In this document: positions 24,714 through 34,919 of the stretch, piece by piece
Layout: every line of letters begins with the position of its first letter
How positions within the stretch are numbered: the stretch's first letter is position 1
From: Panagrolaimus kolymaensis
Lineage: Eukaryota > Nematoda > Chromadorea > Rhabditida > Panagrolaimidae
Direction of reading: 5' to 3'
Assembly: GCA_028622995.1 (NCBI GenBank)
Contig: JAJQJQ010000014.1
Span: forward strand, 3,286,001 to 3,350,000
DNA: 64,000 nt
Position numbers and translations under genes: made by a program
Notes under the pieces: model-generated
The model's database searches: none
Told to the model about the DNA's origin: nothing
The model's input: only the letters and a program-made list of their open reading frames with translations

Positions 24714-24999
24714 AAACTTTGGATTGCCTTTAACTTTTGCCATTATCTTTGCCTGTAACCTTTTACGCTTGTTTGTGTTTGTGCCATCTGATTAGTTGTT
24801 TAATAAATATATTGTTATTTAATCATCGCGTAATTAAGCCGCTGCCTTAGCACTCTGAAAAATAACTTCAAAGTCAAGAATAAAATTCAATAATTTGTTA
24901 AATAACTTTTATTTACTTTTTTAATTTTATTTAAATAAATGAAAAGTTTTTTTTCACCCCGGAATTTATGAGGTCCATCGGCTTTTTTCTATCTATACA

Positions 25000-25145
25000 A
25001 CACTTGTAAATGTCGACATTTGAATAAAAGTCGTTACGAAAACAACTCGATTCGAAGCTTTTCTTAAAATTCAACATTTAATAAAAATTTCGATATGGCT
25101 TAACAAAATATAATAAACACGAAAAATCAGCAATAATATGCTGTG
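25000..25145 (-). pseudogene. Relic of a Str-type chemoreceptor C-terminus
   Basis: Reading the minus strand gives QHIIADFSCLLYFVKPYRNF, then an in-frame stop and a one-base shift, then RKASNRVVFVTTFIQMST. The same residues occur in order at 20908-21214 and, more distantly, at the end of the intact gene 26210-27537. No other part of the receptor is present. Its position 3' of the arrestin gene shows that the arrestin gene now separates receptor copies. Confidence 0.75.
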
Positions 25146-25318
25146 CGTAAGGTGATATGCCGCTGGGGCAAAATTTAGGATTAGAAAGATGATGTGATGT
25201 GATTGAGCATTTATTTTAGAAAGAAATTTGTTGCAACAAACAGTTTAAAAAAAGAATAAAAATATATTTACAGAAAAATAAAACATTTTACAGAAATTTA
25301 TCATTTGTTTTTGGTATC

Positions 25319-25574
25319 TTAACGACCGGCAAATTCTTCACAAACACAATTTTTTGGTCGTTTACAATCAGATGATTTAGCCATGCACAACCAATATCCT
25401 CCACAACTTACAGTGCATAATGGATCAACTTTGTTCCAATCAATGCCCTATAAAAAAATTTATGTTTAAAAACTTAATTTAAATATAAAAAAATACCCCA
25501 GCTTGAACATTTGGAATTATTTCGACAGCAGCAATAAGGAAAACAGCTAAAATAAGAATGGCGGAAACTTTCAT
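25319..25574 (-). CDS. Small secreted six-cysteine peptide (defensin-like)
   Basis: Exon 1 is 25574-25497 and exon 2 is 25447-25319, joined in phase 0 to 68 residues. The first 25 residues are a clean signal peptide (MKVSAILILAVFLIAAVEII, then PNVQA). The mature part holds six cysteines spaced C-X3-C-X5-C-X6-C-X5-C-X-C. The closing C-X5-C-X-C and the C-X3-C resemble a CS-alpha-beta (defensin/drosomycin-type) frame, but the first family cysteine is missing and an extra one occurs mid-chain, so the fold is unproven. It could be an antimicrobial peptide or another disulfide-rich secreted peptide. Donor is GGGGTATTT and acceptor is TTTTATAG. Confidence 0.75.
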
Positions 25575-26209
25575 TTTTGATTTTTATAATTTTAAAATAG
25601 AAGTAAATATTAGAGAAAAAATTGGCTTGATTTATGAAATAATTTCGGTTGCTTTTATACCATTTCTTTCCTCTATGGTTTAAAAAACTAATCCACAAAA
25701 TATGATTAAACAATAAATAAAACAAAATAAATATTATTGAAAAAATGAATAACAATTTTTTCATATTTTGTTTAATTCAAAAACCGCCTCGTTCCTTTTG
25801 AAAGGTCCTTTTTGATTTTCACAAAGAGGAAAAAAGAAGAAAGTATAAAGGTCGCATAAAATAAAAAAACAATTTAGAGAAATTACTGTCATATTTAAAA
25901 TATTTTTTATGAACTTTCCCAAGGATGTTTTGAGAAAATAAAATACGAATACAAAATCTAACATAGTTTTCTGGAATAAAAACAACATTTTTGACATTAG
26001 TCCAACGCAATGGCAAGCAAAACACAAAAATATATTCTTGACAAGTTTCAAATAAATTGAAGAAATTAATCTTTGGTTTAGTTTTATTTCTCAATTCAGT
26101 CACAAATTATTTGTTTAAGTTTAACTTCGATAAGAAAATAATTTTATTAATTTTGAGCCAAAAAACTTTTAAGCAAAAAACATAAACGAAACATTAAAAT
26201 ATTTTTTTT

Positions 26210-27537
26210 TTATAAAGTTTCACGTCTTGATTGTCGACGCTGTAACAATACATCACTTTTAAATGTTGATATATGAGAATGAGTTGCTACAGTAACTACT
26301 CGAGTTGTGGATCTTCGAAATACTATACTTTTTACAAAAACTCTATAAGGCTTAATAAAATAGAATAAACATGTGAGGTCAGCGACAATATGAAAGGAAG
26401 CCAAAGGTACTCCAAGATTTACAAACCAATTTTTATTTGGTGAATGAAACATATAACCTGCTCCAACAAAACATACCGGGATGGCAAAAAAGCAAAATAC
26501 TGTTGCAATTTGCAACATCAAGCTTCTGAAAATTATGCAAATTTTTATTCTTATTGCCTTAAGTTAAAATTCACTTACTTATGGAGCATTTTTTGTAATG
26601 CAAAAGTTTCTTTTGATACTCGTTTTTTAATTTGTTTCATTCGATAAATAAACAGAATGTTGAAACTAATAATTATTATTACAGCAATTACACACCAAAA
26701 TGTTAAAACAATTAAAAAAATATTTTGATATATTACTTCTGAATCTTTTAAAATAGCACCATTGGTCACTGGTAAAACTTTATAAATTTCAATAAATGCA
26801 GGAATATTATATTCCATAATAGCTTGTATCTCTTTTGGATCACGAATTGTTAAATAAAATGGAACTGAAAAGAGCAAATTAAATATTTTGACACATAAAA
26901 AATATCAAAATGAGGCACAGAACTTTAAAAACCTTTTTTTATCGATAATCGGAGATTCTGTGTATTTAAAAAAGGACTTTTTTCCGTCTATAATCCTTAT
27001 TTTGTTTTTGCATTGATAAAACCATTTCTTACCTGCTATAGTGATCCAAATTAATACCGTCGATAAAGCATAAATTCCAAAAACATAAATTTCTTTATTC
27101 TTTTGAAAAATCGAAAATCTGATGTCGTAAACTGCAGAAACTCGGAAACTTAATGAAAGAATAAAAGCATTTATAGCTGCGATCGCTCCAAGAAATGCTA
27201 CCAAAATAATTAAATAAATCCATTCTCTTTTGATTGGGAAATATGTGTAATACGAAAGCATTGGAAGCGGATATAAGAAAACTGGATTCATAACAAACAA
27301 AAATGTTTCAACAAGCATATTTCCGGTTAATTGGCACATTACAGTATATTTAAACATTCCCATATGTTTTGTGGATTTTTTGATGACAACATAAATGGCA
27401 AAAATATACATAATTAAAGAAATTAAAAAGATTAAATCCAAAAACCATCGTGAATAATATTGAAATGTTGGATAAAATACTTCGTCGATCGTTAAATTTT
27501 TCCATTTAAAAAATGAAGGAATTTTAAGATTTTCCAT
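26210..27537 (-). CDS. Str-superfamily (srh/sri/srd-like) chemoreceptor GPCR, intact
   Basis: Exons 27537-27033, 26864-26579 and 26525-26210 join in phases 1 and 2 to 368 residues. Seven TM segments are apparent: TM1 WFLDLIFLISLIMYIFAIYV, TM2 and TM3 around VETFLFVMNPVF, TM4 VFGIYALSTVLIWITIA and TM5 IVLTFWCVIAVIIIISFNIL. The family's RVSKETFALQKMLHK linker leads to TM6 (LQIATVFCFFAIPVCFVG), then TM7 and the post-TM7 FIKPYRVF motif. The QKML linker and PYR motif are typical of Str-superfamily receptors. Expected role: plasma-membrane chemosensory receptor in ciliated neurons, ligand unknown. Two broken relatives lie at 20.9-21.5 and 25.0-25.1 kb. Confidence 0.85.
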
Positions 27538-27539
27538 TG

Positions 27540-28300
27540 TCGAACGAACTAAAAGTCACCAAAAAATTACAGCAACACTTTCTTTTTAATTTTGTAAAAC
27601 AAAACTTCCTTATTTTTAAAAAGTATGAAATTAATTTTCTAAATAAAGGTTATTGCAAGTTTATTTTGGGTGCCACCCTACTCTGCATACATCCGCCTCA
27701 AGTTTATTCTACATTTAACAACAATAATTTTTTTTCAGCCGCCTTTTTTGTATTTTGTTGAATTAGTTTATTTATTTATCAAAAAAGTATTTAATAGAAA
27801 CACAAAAATTGTAGCTACTGTGGCTTTATGGACGACAAAGTAAAAGGGCAAAAAATGTAGTAAATTTATGAGAAAAAGTAAATATTTTTGAGTGACAAGA
27901 ATAATTCATAAAATTCAAAAATTTCCTAAAGTTGTTTTGAGAAAAAAATTATTTTGTTCTTTCTTATAAACGTCTTTTTCTAAATGCTCAGAAAATTTTT
28001 AAAGAAACATAATAAAAAAGTTAAATTCAAAACAACTTGATATACAATGTTTGTTTACAATCCTAACTTTGTAATCAAAAAGTAACATAAAAATACGCTT
28101 TTTGGAATTGTAAATTAAAATGATTTGTAAAAATAGCTGTTTTTTCTTCGAATTCAGAAATTATTAACTTTATAATTTACTAATAATTATTAGACAGTCG
28201 TTTACCTTTTTTTATATTTTATGAAGTGAAAATATAGCAATAAATTTTAACAAAATCGAAAATAGGAAAAAAATAAATGCATTAAAAAGGTTTTAAAGCA
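27540..28300. other. Intergenic, nothing recognised
   Basis: Between the divergent 5' end of the Str-type receptor and the 3' end of the Cys-rich module gene. It is A/T-rich; the only ORF (27537-27761, plus) has no splice context or known motif and overlaps the receptor's likely promoter. Confidence 0.4.
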
Positions 28301-28305
28301 AATTT

Positions 28306-28804
28306 TTATACAAAATAAATCATAATTAAACCAAATGCGAATGCAATTGTGAACAAAATAAAATGAGTGGGTGTAGCGCTGTTAATTATGTCATTATTAT
28401 CACCTTCCTAAAAAATCTTTTTATAAAGGTCGAAAAAATTATTTAAAATCCACTCACATAATCGCATTTTCCTGTAAACGAGGTGTCAATATTTTCGGGT
28501 TTAACTTTTCGGTCAATAAAATCACTGTTAAAATAAGTTTTTAGGAATCCTGGTCCATACTTAACTGCACAATCATTTCCATCACTGCACGAATAAAGCA
28601 TATAATTTTCTTCATACGCATATGCTAATTTAATATTTTTCTTTGTTTCATTATTGTAATTTTCACTTGTTAATGCAGCAGGACAAAGTCGTTCAAAGTC
28701 TTCAGGACATCCATATCCAGCTTTAACAATTTTATTGCCGATGTAACAATGAAAATAGACACATGCGGAACAATTCTTTTTTTTAATAGGATGGATTTCA
28801 ATTG
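28306..28804 (-). CDS. Third Cys-rich module with C-terminal membrane anchor (5' end unresolved)
   Basis: Exons 28804-28458 (entered in phase 1, acceptor TATTTTTAG, donor GTGAGT) and 28407-28306 join in phase 0. The first carries the same module as 28957-30354: CSACVYFHCYIG, GYGCPEDFERLC, then SCSDGNDC. The second ends in a short polar stretch (EGDNNDIINSA) and about 20 hydrophobic residues with no tail, which fits a GPI-attachment signal or a tail anchor. No start codon or signal peptide is seen between 28805 and 28956. Entry in phase 1 equals that of module 2 in the upstream gene, so this is either the last part of one three-module gene or a 5'-less duplicate. Joining from a weak donor (GTGAAG, near 28998) in the preceding exon would keep phase but drop the last four cysteine-bearing codons' context. 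Confidence 0.6.
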
Positions 28805-28956
28805 CTAAAAATATACTGTACTTTAAAAATTATGCATGCATAATCTCATTTAAAATAGGAAAAAGGTAATAAAAACTTTGACATCCGACTAAGGTTGCAG
28901 GTTATGAAAAAGTGTTGAGGAATTTCTTTAATTTTAAACTATCTTTCTATCTTCTT

Positions 28957-30354
28957 TTAAAACTTGCATTTATTCAAAACATGCTGGGAAGCAGCTTCAC
29001 AAATTCCTCCTAAAGAACATTCTACAACATTCAAAGGGGGGTGATAGTATTCATTAAAACAATGTTTTCCATCAATATCATCAGAGCCCCAAAATCCGAA
29101 TTCCATATTAGCGTCATGATCCTGAAATTTATATTTCAAGGATTGGTATCTAAGATTAATAAAAACTCACAAATTTCTTGTACCCATATTCGGAACAATA
29201 ATTTGAATCACTGCATGAATAAAAAATAATGTTTGGATTATAATGAGAATAATTTTTTGAATTTTTTGAAATACGCCTTTTTATCGCCGGCCATAAAACT
29301 CTTTCACAAGCATCATCAAAATCTGCCGGGCATCCATAACCAATTATAACTACATCATTATCAACGATACAACGGTAATAAACACAAGCATCACAAGTTT
29401 TAGTTTCGGTGGTATCCAAACCATAATCTAAAATATATAATATTTTTTGTGTAATATTTTTTAATCTAAAATATGTATGTTACCATTATTAATTGCACGA
29501 TTGTGAAATTCATATAAAGTTAAATTGATTTTACCATAATCGCAAGTAACTGAAGGTAAAAGTATTGGTTGTGAAGTATCATATTGGCACGCTTCATAAT
29601 TGCTTGTTGAGGTTAGAAAAGCCCACGATATTTTCATTTCTTCAAAATCCTAAAAACAAGATTTTAAAAAAAATTAAATAAGATTTTCTTTCTTATGAAG
29701 GCTATTAAAAATAAACTTTCAAAATTTTTAAATCGATTTTGGAATATAATTAAGAAAAATGAAGAAATGAATATATTTACAATACAAAGCCCTCAACTTA
29801 GATTAGGCCTAAAACGATCTCCTTTTTTCACGTACCCAAGTTGAATTAGCGACTCTTGCGGCATGAGAAGATGGTATTGTGATTAAGTCTAGTCCCGCAG
29901 AGTTAACAGTTGAAATAAGCTTATCATGCTTGGTAATATTATATCGAGGACCAAAAAACGTACCAGCATATTGCTGATATGTTTCATAATTTTCATCATT
30001 TATTCCTTCAAAAATATCAATTTTATCCATTTGGATAATATCTTTACAAGCATTAACAAAATCATTCCAACAACCTGCACCTCTCATAATTTTTTTTGCA
30101 TCTCTCATATCTTGATCAGCACCAATTTGGCAATGAAAATATACGCAAAAATCATCACAATATTTAGTTTGTGTTGTTTGAGAATTTATTACTAAAAAAT
30201 TTATATTATTAGATCTTAAAAACATATATAAAAAAAGGTTACCAGAAAAATTAAATTCTGAAATGGGTAAACAATCTCCAGCAGATTGGCAAACCAAAGC
30301 TTTGACATTAGTAAGGCAAAAAACAAAAAGCAGCAAAACTGCATTATATTTCAT
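28957..30354 (-). CDS. Secreted two-module Cys-rich protein, 5 exons
   Basis: Exons 30354-30243, 30191-29836, 29649-29484, 29427-29171 and 29121-28957 all join in phase (1,0,1,0) to 351 residues. The signal peptide is MKYNAVLLLFVFCLTNVKA. Each module has the pattern C-x2-C-V-Y-x2-C (CDDFCVYFHC; CDACVYYRC), then G-x-G-C-x3-F-x3-C about 20 residues on, and in module 2 a distal SCSDSNYC. Linker exons (D-[FH]-[DE]...) are alike in both modules, so the gene grew by exon duplication. The family is not recognised; the spacing faintly recalls nematode ET-type or Ly6-like extracellular modules. The sequence continues toward the anchor-bearing module at 28306-28804. Expected location is secreted or, if joined to that module, cell surface. 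Confidence 0.75.
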
Positions 30355-30715
30355 TTTGCTACAAAATAAATAAATCAAAAAACGAAACAAAAAAATTTAT
30401 TTTATCAAAATAAAAAAATCCACAAATTAAATAGCAACTTTTCCGAAAGAAGAAAAAATTTGAAAATAAAAAAGAAATAATTCGTTTCTTTTAAACAGTC
30501 ACTGATGAATCAAGCTTTCTTTTGAATATTTTTTTAACTTTGCCTTATACATTCTTTAACAAAAGCTAAAAATATCTTGCTCCATGCTTCACTTTCATTT
30601 CTTGGAGAAATGTTGGCTGATTCAACATCGACAATAAATTCATTTTATAATTGGGAGCATTAGCATGAAAGAAAAAATGATATATTTGGATATAAAATTT
30701 TATAAAAGCATTTGG

Positions 30716-30780
30716 TTATCATGGACTGACCACAAAATGCGGAATAATTATTGAATACATATGTAATAAATAAAATAAAA
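30716..30780 (-). pseudogene. Relic of an Srg-type receptor TM7
   Basis: Minus-strand reading LLHMYSIIIPHFVVSP, then a stop, matches the TM7 end of the receptor at 33238-34184 (LLHMYTIIIPHFVFSP). Nothing else of the receptor is adjacent. It lies 60 bp from the foldback element at 30839-31308. Confidence 0.65.
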
Positions 30781-30838
30781 AATTAGTTATGTTTTTATTA
30801 AAGTACAAAAACAATTAAGAAAAAAATGGGAGACTTTA

Positions 30839-31308
30839 CAATGTCGGCCCTTCAACTGGATTCAAAATCATCCGTTTCAATCCGGATTTATCCGGATCGT
30901 TCCGGACGGGGCATATAGCTATTTTTTTAAAGGCTATAGAAGGAGAAAAAAGGACCGATCGATGCGTAATTTTTTCCTCTACAAATAATATTCAAACTTT
31001 CTTTTATAAAAAATAAAAAAATAGAGGAAGTTATTATCGATAATTATTAATTTTTCGACAACGGAAGTTCGCATGTTGCAAAGTAATAGCTTAAATTTTA
31101 TAAGTTTTTTGATTAACTTCCTCTATTTTTTTATTTTTTATAAAAGAAAGTTTGAATATTATTTGTAGAGGAAAAAATTACGCATCGATCTGTCCTTTTT
31201 TCTCCTTCTATAGCCTTTAAAAAAATAGCTATATGCCCCGTCCGGAACGATCCGGATCAATCCGGATTGAAACGGATGATTTTGAATCCAGTTGAAGGGC
31301 CGACATTG
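30839..31308. mobile_element. Foldback DNA transposon, TA-flanked, second copy
   Basis: A 470-bp inverted repeat opening CAATGTCGGCCCTTCAACTG and closing with its complement, bordered by TA at both ends. It shares termini and the GACGGGGCATATA block with 8575-9048. Arms are nearly identical (TTTTTTCTCCTTCTATAGCC is mirrored). It lies among receptor debris, suggesting insertion into or beside a dying receptor copy. Confidence 0.8.
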
Positions 31309-31359
31309 TAAATTTGCAAATTCCTAGAATATATTTATAAAACTAATTAAGATGTCCGT

Positions 31360-31420
31360 AGAATTGATTGGTGCTTTGGAATAAAGGTAATCTTGTTAAT
31401 ACAATTTTTTTCCATTGCTC
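31360..31420 (-). pseudogene. Relic of an Srg-type receptor C-terminal tail
   Basis: Minus-strand reading INKITFIPKHQSILRTS followed by a stop resembles the tail of the receptor at 33238-34184 (LNKITFIPQQQHHTSIPRPS). It lies directly 3' of receptor 2, whose own tail ends at KITFIS. This implies a former extra copy or an old 3' end. Confidence 0.6.
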
Positions 31421-31451
31421 AGGATGTTCGTGGAAAGGTAGTAATATGACG

Positions 31452-32374
31452 TTATGAAATAAAAGTAATTTTGTTTAAATAATTTTTCCCTAAAAACAAA
31501 GTTGCATAAAATTTGATAAAAGCTTTACGATATCTTGGACTAAAAACAAAATGTGGAATAATTATAGAATATAAATGAAGATTGTAAAGTATTAAAACCA
31601 CATTTTTCATAATTTTCATAAAAGTTTCATCAAAATTTGAACGACTTATAAACCATTGTAAAATATAACATAAAATTAAAATAATTGCAGAAAATAAAGC
31701 TTGAAGAATCAACCATCTTTCAGTTTTAGCTGCCACAGAATATGTTTCATGCCTTGATTTTATTACATTGAAAATTACTATAATCATAATTAATACAGTG
31801 AAAAAAATGGTAAATATCATTGCTTGAGCGTAATAAAGCTGATTGAAAAGAGGTATGTTTTTTTCTTTGCCAAATAAAAATTCCATTATTTGATATCCAT
31901 AAACAATTAAAGGAAATAAGAGCAAAACGATAATTGAAAAGAATGTTGTTTTCCAGGACCAAATCTAAAGAGAAAAAAATGTTGTATAATAAAAGTCACA
32001 AAAAACGATAAAAAAAACTAAATTATTTATTTTCTCACCGATTTATGTCTTATTGGCACCACAATAACGGTGCATCGATTAATTGCTAAAAGTAAGTTCC
32101 ATATTGGTATTAAAAAAGAGTAATAACATTGATATATTATAAATATTATATAGATCGTCGTTATATTTGGATTTATCGTAACTAGTATTATAAGAAAACC
32201 ATAAAAAGCATCTAAAAGATATCCAAGTCCCAAAAGAACAAAATACGCCGACTTAAATTGAGATGAAGAAATAAAAAAATTGGAGATCATAAATATGATT
32301 AAAATTATTTCAAAAATCATCGTTATAATCAATAACAAATATGTCAACCATGTTATTAAATCCGCGGCTTCCAT
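31452..32374 (-). CDS. Srg-superfamily (srv/srx-like) chemoreceptor GPCR 2
   Basis: Exons 32374-32039 and 31964-31452 join in phase 0 to 282 residues. The intron lies at the same place as in receptors 1, 3 and 5, before the [IL]WS codons. TM3 ends in LLAINRCTVIVVPIRHKS; TM4 follows IWSWKTTFFSIIVLLLFPL; TM6 includes LQALFSAIILILCYILQWFI; the end is IIIPHFVFSPRYRKAFIKFY then KNYLNKITF. From TM6 to TM7 it is almost identical to receptor 1 (FDETFMKIMKN-VLILYNLHL), pointing to recent duplication or gene conversion in exon 2, whereas exon 1 is more divergent. Confidence 0.85.
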
Positions 32375-32494
32375 TAAAATAAAATAAAAAATATTGAAAT
32401 CTTTCGAAAAAGTTTTCTTTACTTTTTTTTACTTCAACCTTAAAGGTTAAGTTTTTTATGAACATTTGCTTTTAATTACAACAGAAAAAATATC

Positions 32495-32605
32495 CAAAGA
32501 AAGTTTATCAAGCCATGAGAAAGTAAAATTAATTAAATAAAAGTGATTGTATGTATTTTTCTTGGAATAAATATGGTAGCTTTCTCTTCTAGTTTAAAGG
32601 ATCCA
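32495..32605 (-). promoter_or_regulatory. Upstream block shared with receptor 1
   Basis: Counterpart of 22488-22600: AAGTTTATCAAGCCATGAGA, AATTAAATAAAAGT, CTTGGAATAAATA and TTTCTC in the same order, 120-230 bp upstream of receptor 2. Basis is sequence identity only. Confidence 0.5.
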
Positions 32606-33230
32606 TAATTAAATATTTCAAAGTTTGTAAATTTATTCCCCTAAAAACACTTTGACATTCAACCAAGTATTTGATACCTATTTCATTTGTGGCTTCGAGT
32701 TTTTTTAAAAATCGAAATTTTGCAATAATTTTCAATATTATTTTATTTAACATTCTTTTAAAATTTTCCATTTTTTTCAGGGTCAACAATCTTTTGAATT
32801 ATTAAAGCTTTTCTTTTTTTGTTTGTTAAAAGTTTCTAAAAGTTTAAAATCGGAAAAGAATTTTAATAAAAATTATAAAGTTTTTAATAAGAATTTTATG
32901 GCTTATTTTAATTTTTTTTTTGTAAAATATTAAGAGTAAATTATATCAAACTCTTTGAAGAAGGAAAAAAAGTAAAATAAAATTTTTTTTATATATACCA
33001 TATTCCTGCAATTAAAAGCTTTTTTCTCTTCTAAAACTATGCATGATTTAATTTTTTTTAAACTCTATGAACTCTTAACGTTTTTTGTTTTGTTTTTGAT
33101 ATAATTGCTTAATACTTTAACTATCTGTAAATAACTTTTAAGCTTTTTTAATAACTGTTGTCACAGATTTATGTATAATAAACGATCCATTGCTTAACAA
33201 TTAAAACATAAATTAATTTTTATTATTTAT
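32606..33230. other. Intergenic, nothing recognised
   Basis: A/T-rich sequence between receptors 2 and 3. A minus-strand ORF at 32589-32789 is Lys/Ile-rich with no motif or splice partners. Confidence 0.4.
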
Positions 33231-33237
33231 TAAGAAA

Positions 33238-34184
33238 TTAAGAAGGTCGTGGAATACTTGTGTGATGTTGTTGTTGTGGGATAAAAGTAATTTTGTTTAA
33301 ATAATTTTTTCTAGAAATTAAATTTACATAAAATTTGATAAATGCTTTCCGAAATCTTGGACTAAATACAAAATGAGGAATAATTATGGTGTACATATGC
33401 AGCAAATAAGTGATATATACAACATCCATCAATATTTTAATAAATTTTTCATTCAACACTGGCAAAGTTATAAACCATAAAAGAAAGTAAACAAATATAA
33501 GCATAACTGAAGATAAAAGGGCTTGAAAAATCAACAATTTTTCAGTTTTTGCATATATTGTTGAATATGTTGGATTTCGAGATTTTATAACAGAAAATAT
33601 AACTATTCCTATAACAATAACAGAAAGAATGATAGTAAATATCGTTGACCAAGTGTATAAAATTTCATTAAAAAGAGGAATATTTTTTTCATAACTAATT
33701 AAAAATTCCATCATTGGATATCCATAAATTACCAATGGAGATAAAATCAAAATAATCGTTGAAGCCAAAGTTACTTTCTTAGACCAAATCTAAATTAAAA
33801 ACTATTATTACAAAACAAAGAAGATAAAAAAAGAAACGAAGTTTTACTAACAAATTTATGTTTCATTGGAGCAACGATAGCTGTACATCGATTTAAAGCT
33901 AAAAGTAAATTCCATATTGGAACCCAAAATGAACAATATGCTTGTAAAATCAGTAAAATTATTGAAGTTGTTGAATTTGGTTTTATTATATCTATGATAG
34001 CCATGAAATTATAAAATGCATCCAAAAAATATCCAATTCTTAAAAAAATAAAAAATGCTGTCCTAAATTGCGATAATGGAATGGTAAAGTTGGTGAACAA
34101 AAAAATAATTAAAAAAATTTCAACAGTCAAAGTTAAAATTAGGAATAAAAAAGAAAAAAATGACAAGAAAGTAGTTGGTTCCAT
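33238..34184 (-). CDS. Srg-superfamily (srv/srx-like) chemoreceptor GPCR 3
   Basis: Exons 34184-33852 and 33789-33238 join in phase 0 to 294 residues. The start is taken at MEPTTFLSF because the longer reading opens at a TTG. Hallmarks: LLALNRCTAIVAPMKHKF at the end of TM3, IWSKKVTLASTIILILSPL (TM4), a TM6 near FQALLSSVMLIFVYFLLWFI, and IIIPHFVFSPRFRKAFIKFY after TM7. The His/Gln/Pro-rich tail (PQQQHHTSIPRPS) is longer than in receptor 2. It is the third of a same-strand run (with 31.5 and 21.4 kb) and may be the source of the fragments at 30.7 and 31.4 kb. Confidence 0.85.
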
Positions 34185-34189
34185 AAATG

Positions 34190-34800
34190 CGGATAAAAGC
34201 AAAACCTTTACTTAATAATGAGTTAAAGGAAATATTGAAATATGTTTTTAAATTAAAAATGAGACTTTGCTGCTTTTTAATGACCATATAAAAAACTAAA
34301 GAAAGTATAATTTTTTGTATGCTCCCTTTTTGATTTATGAGCCAATTTTTTTCTCAGGGTGCTTTGAAGCTAAAAAGAAAAATATAAATTTAACCTTTTT
34401 TTAAAAAAAAAACTCTTTATAAAATTATAAATTATTTTTGTCATTCGCGTACTTTTGACGGATTTATTTTTTCTTTTTTGATAAATAGTTAAGACCTATC
34501 TATACTTTCGGCGAATGAACGGTGTAATTTTTCTTCGTTCGTTTTTTGTACCGCTTTTTTCACTTTGTCCATCATTTTGGATTCTCGTTGAATTGCAACC
34601 ACAAAAAAGAATTCAACAAATAAAACGATTTTATTTTACTATCAACAAGCTAAACGAAAAGTGAAACGTCCATCGTTCCTTTCAATAAAAGTGTCATAAT
34701 TTTTCGGATGCACATTGGTGTGTGCGCGCAGAACTTTTGTATTACAGAGAATGGCACTGAATATTAAATAGAAAATTACGCTCAATTCGTGACAATACAG
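34190..34800. other. Intergenic, nothing recognised
   Basis: Upstream region of receptor 3 up to the tRNA-like gene. No ORF, repeat or motif beyond A/T-rich sequence is supported. Confidence 0.35.
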
Positions 34801-34803
34801 AGC

Positions 34804-34908
34804 GGACCGATGGTTCAGTGGTAGAACGCTGAGTGTTTGCGACTACCGAAAGGTGGGCCACCGCATGGTGGGTCTGAGAAACGCCAGGTTCGATTCCGGC
34901 TCGGTCCA
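34804..34908 (+). ncRNA. tRNA-like RNA polymerase III gene with ~40-nt internal insert
   Basis: The ends form a perfect 7-bp acceptor stem (GGACCGA / TCGGTCC) followed by A. Next is a D-arm GTTC-AGTGGTA-GAAC containing an ideal A box (TGGTTCAGTGGTAGAAC, tRNA-Gly-like). A T-arm has TTCGATT in the loop and B box GGTTCGATTCC, its stem pairing GCC(A)GG with CCGGC around a bulged A. A T-run terminator follows 5 bases later. Between D- and T-arms lie about 54 nt instead of the usual ~22. They hold two hairpins, CTACC-GAAA-GGTGG and CCACC-GCAT-GGTGG, and no normal anticodon arm; flanking CTGAG copies pair with a central mismatch. It may be an intron-bearing or long-variable-arm tRNA, or a derived Pol III RNA. 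Not a SINE, since both ends pair. Confidence 0.6.
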
Positions 34909-34919
34909 TTAATTTTTTT

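Noticed and set aside
25761..26103. Two overlapping minus ORFs between the small peptide gene and the Str-type receptor
   Set aside because: Different frames of the same A/T-rich DNA, Phe/Lys/Asn-rich, no signal or splice sites giving a gene.
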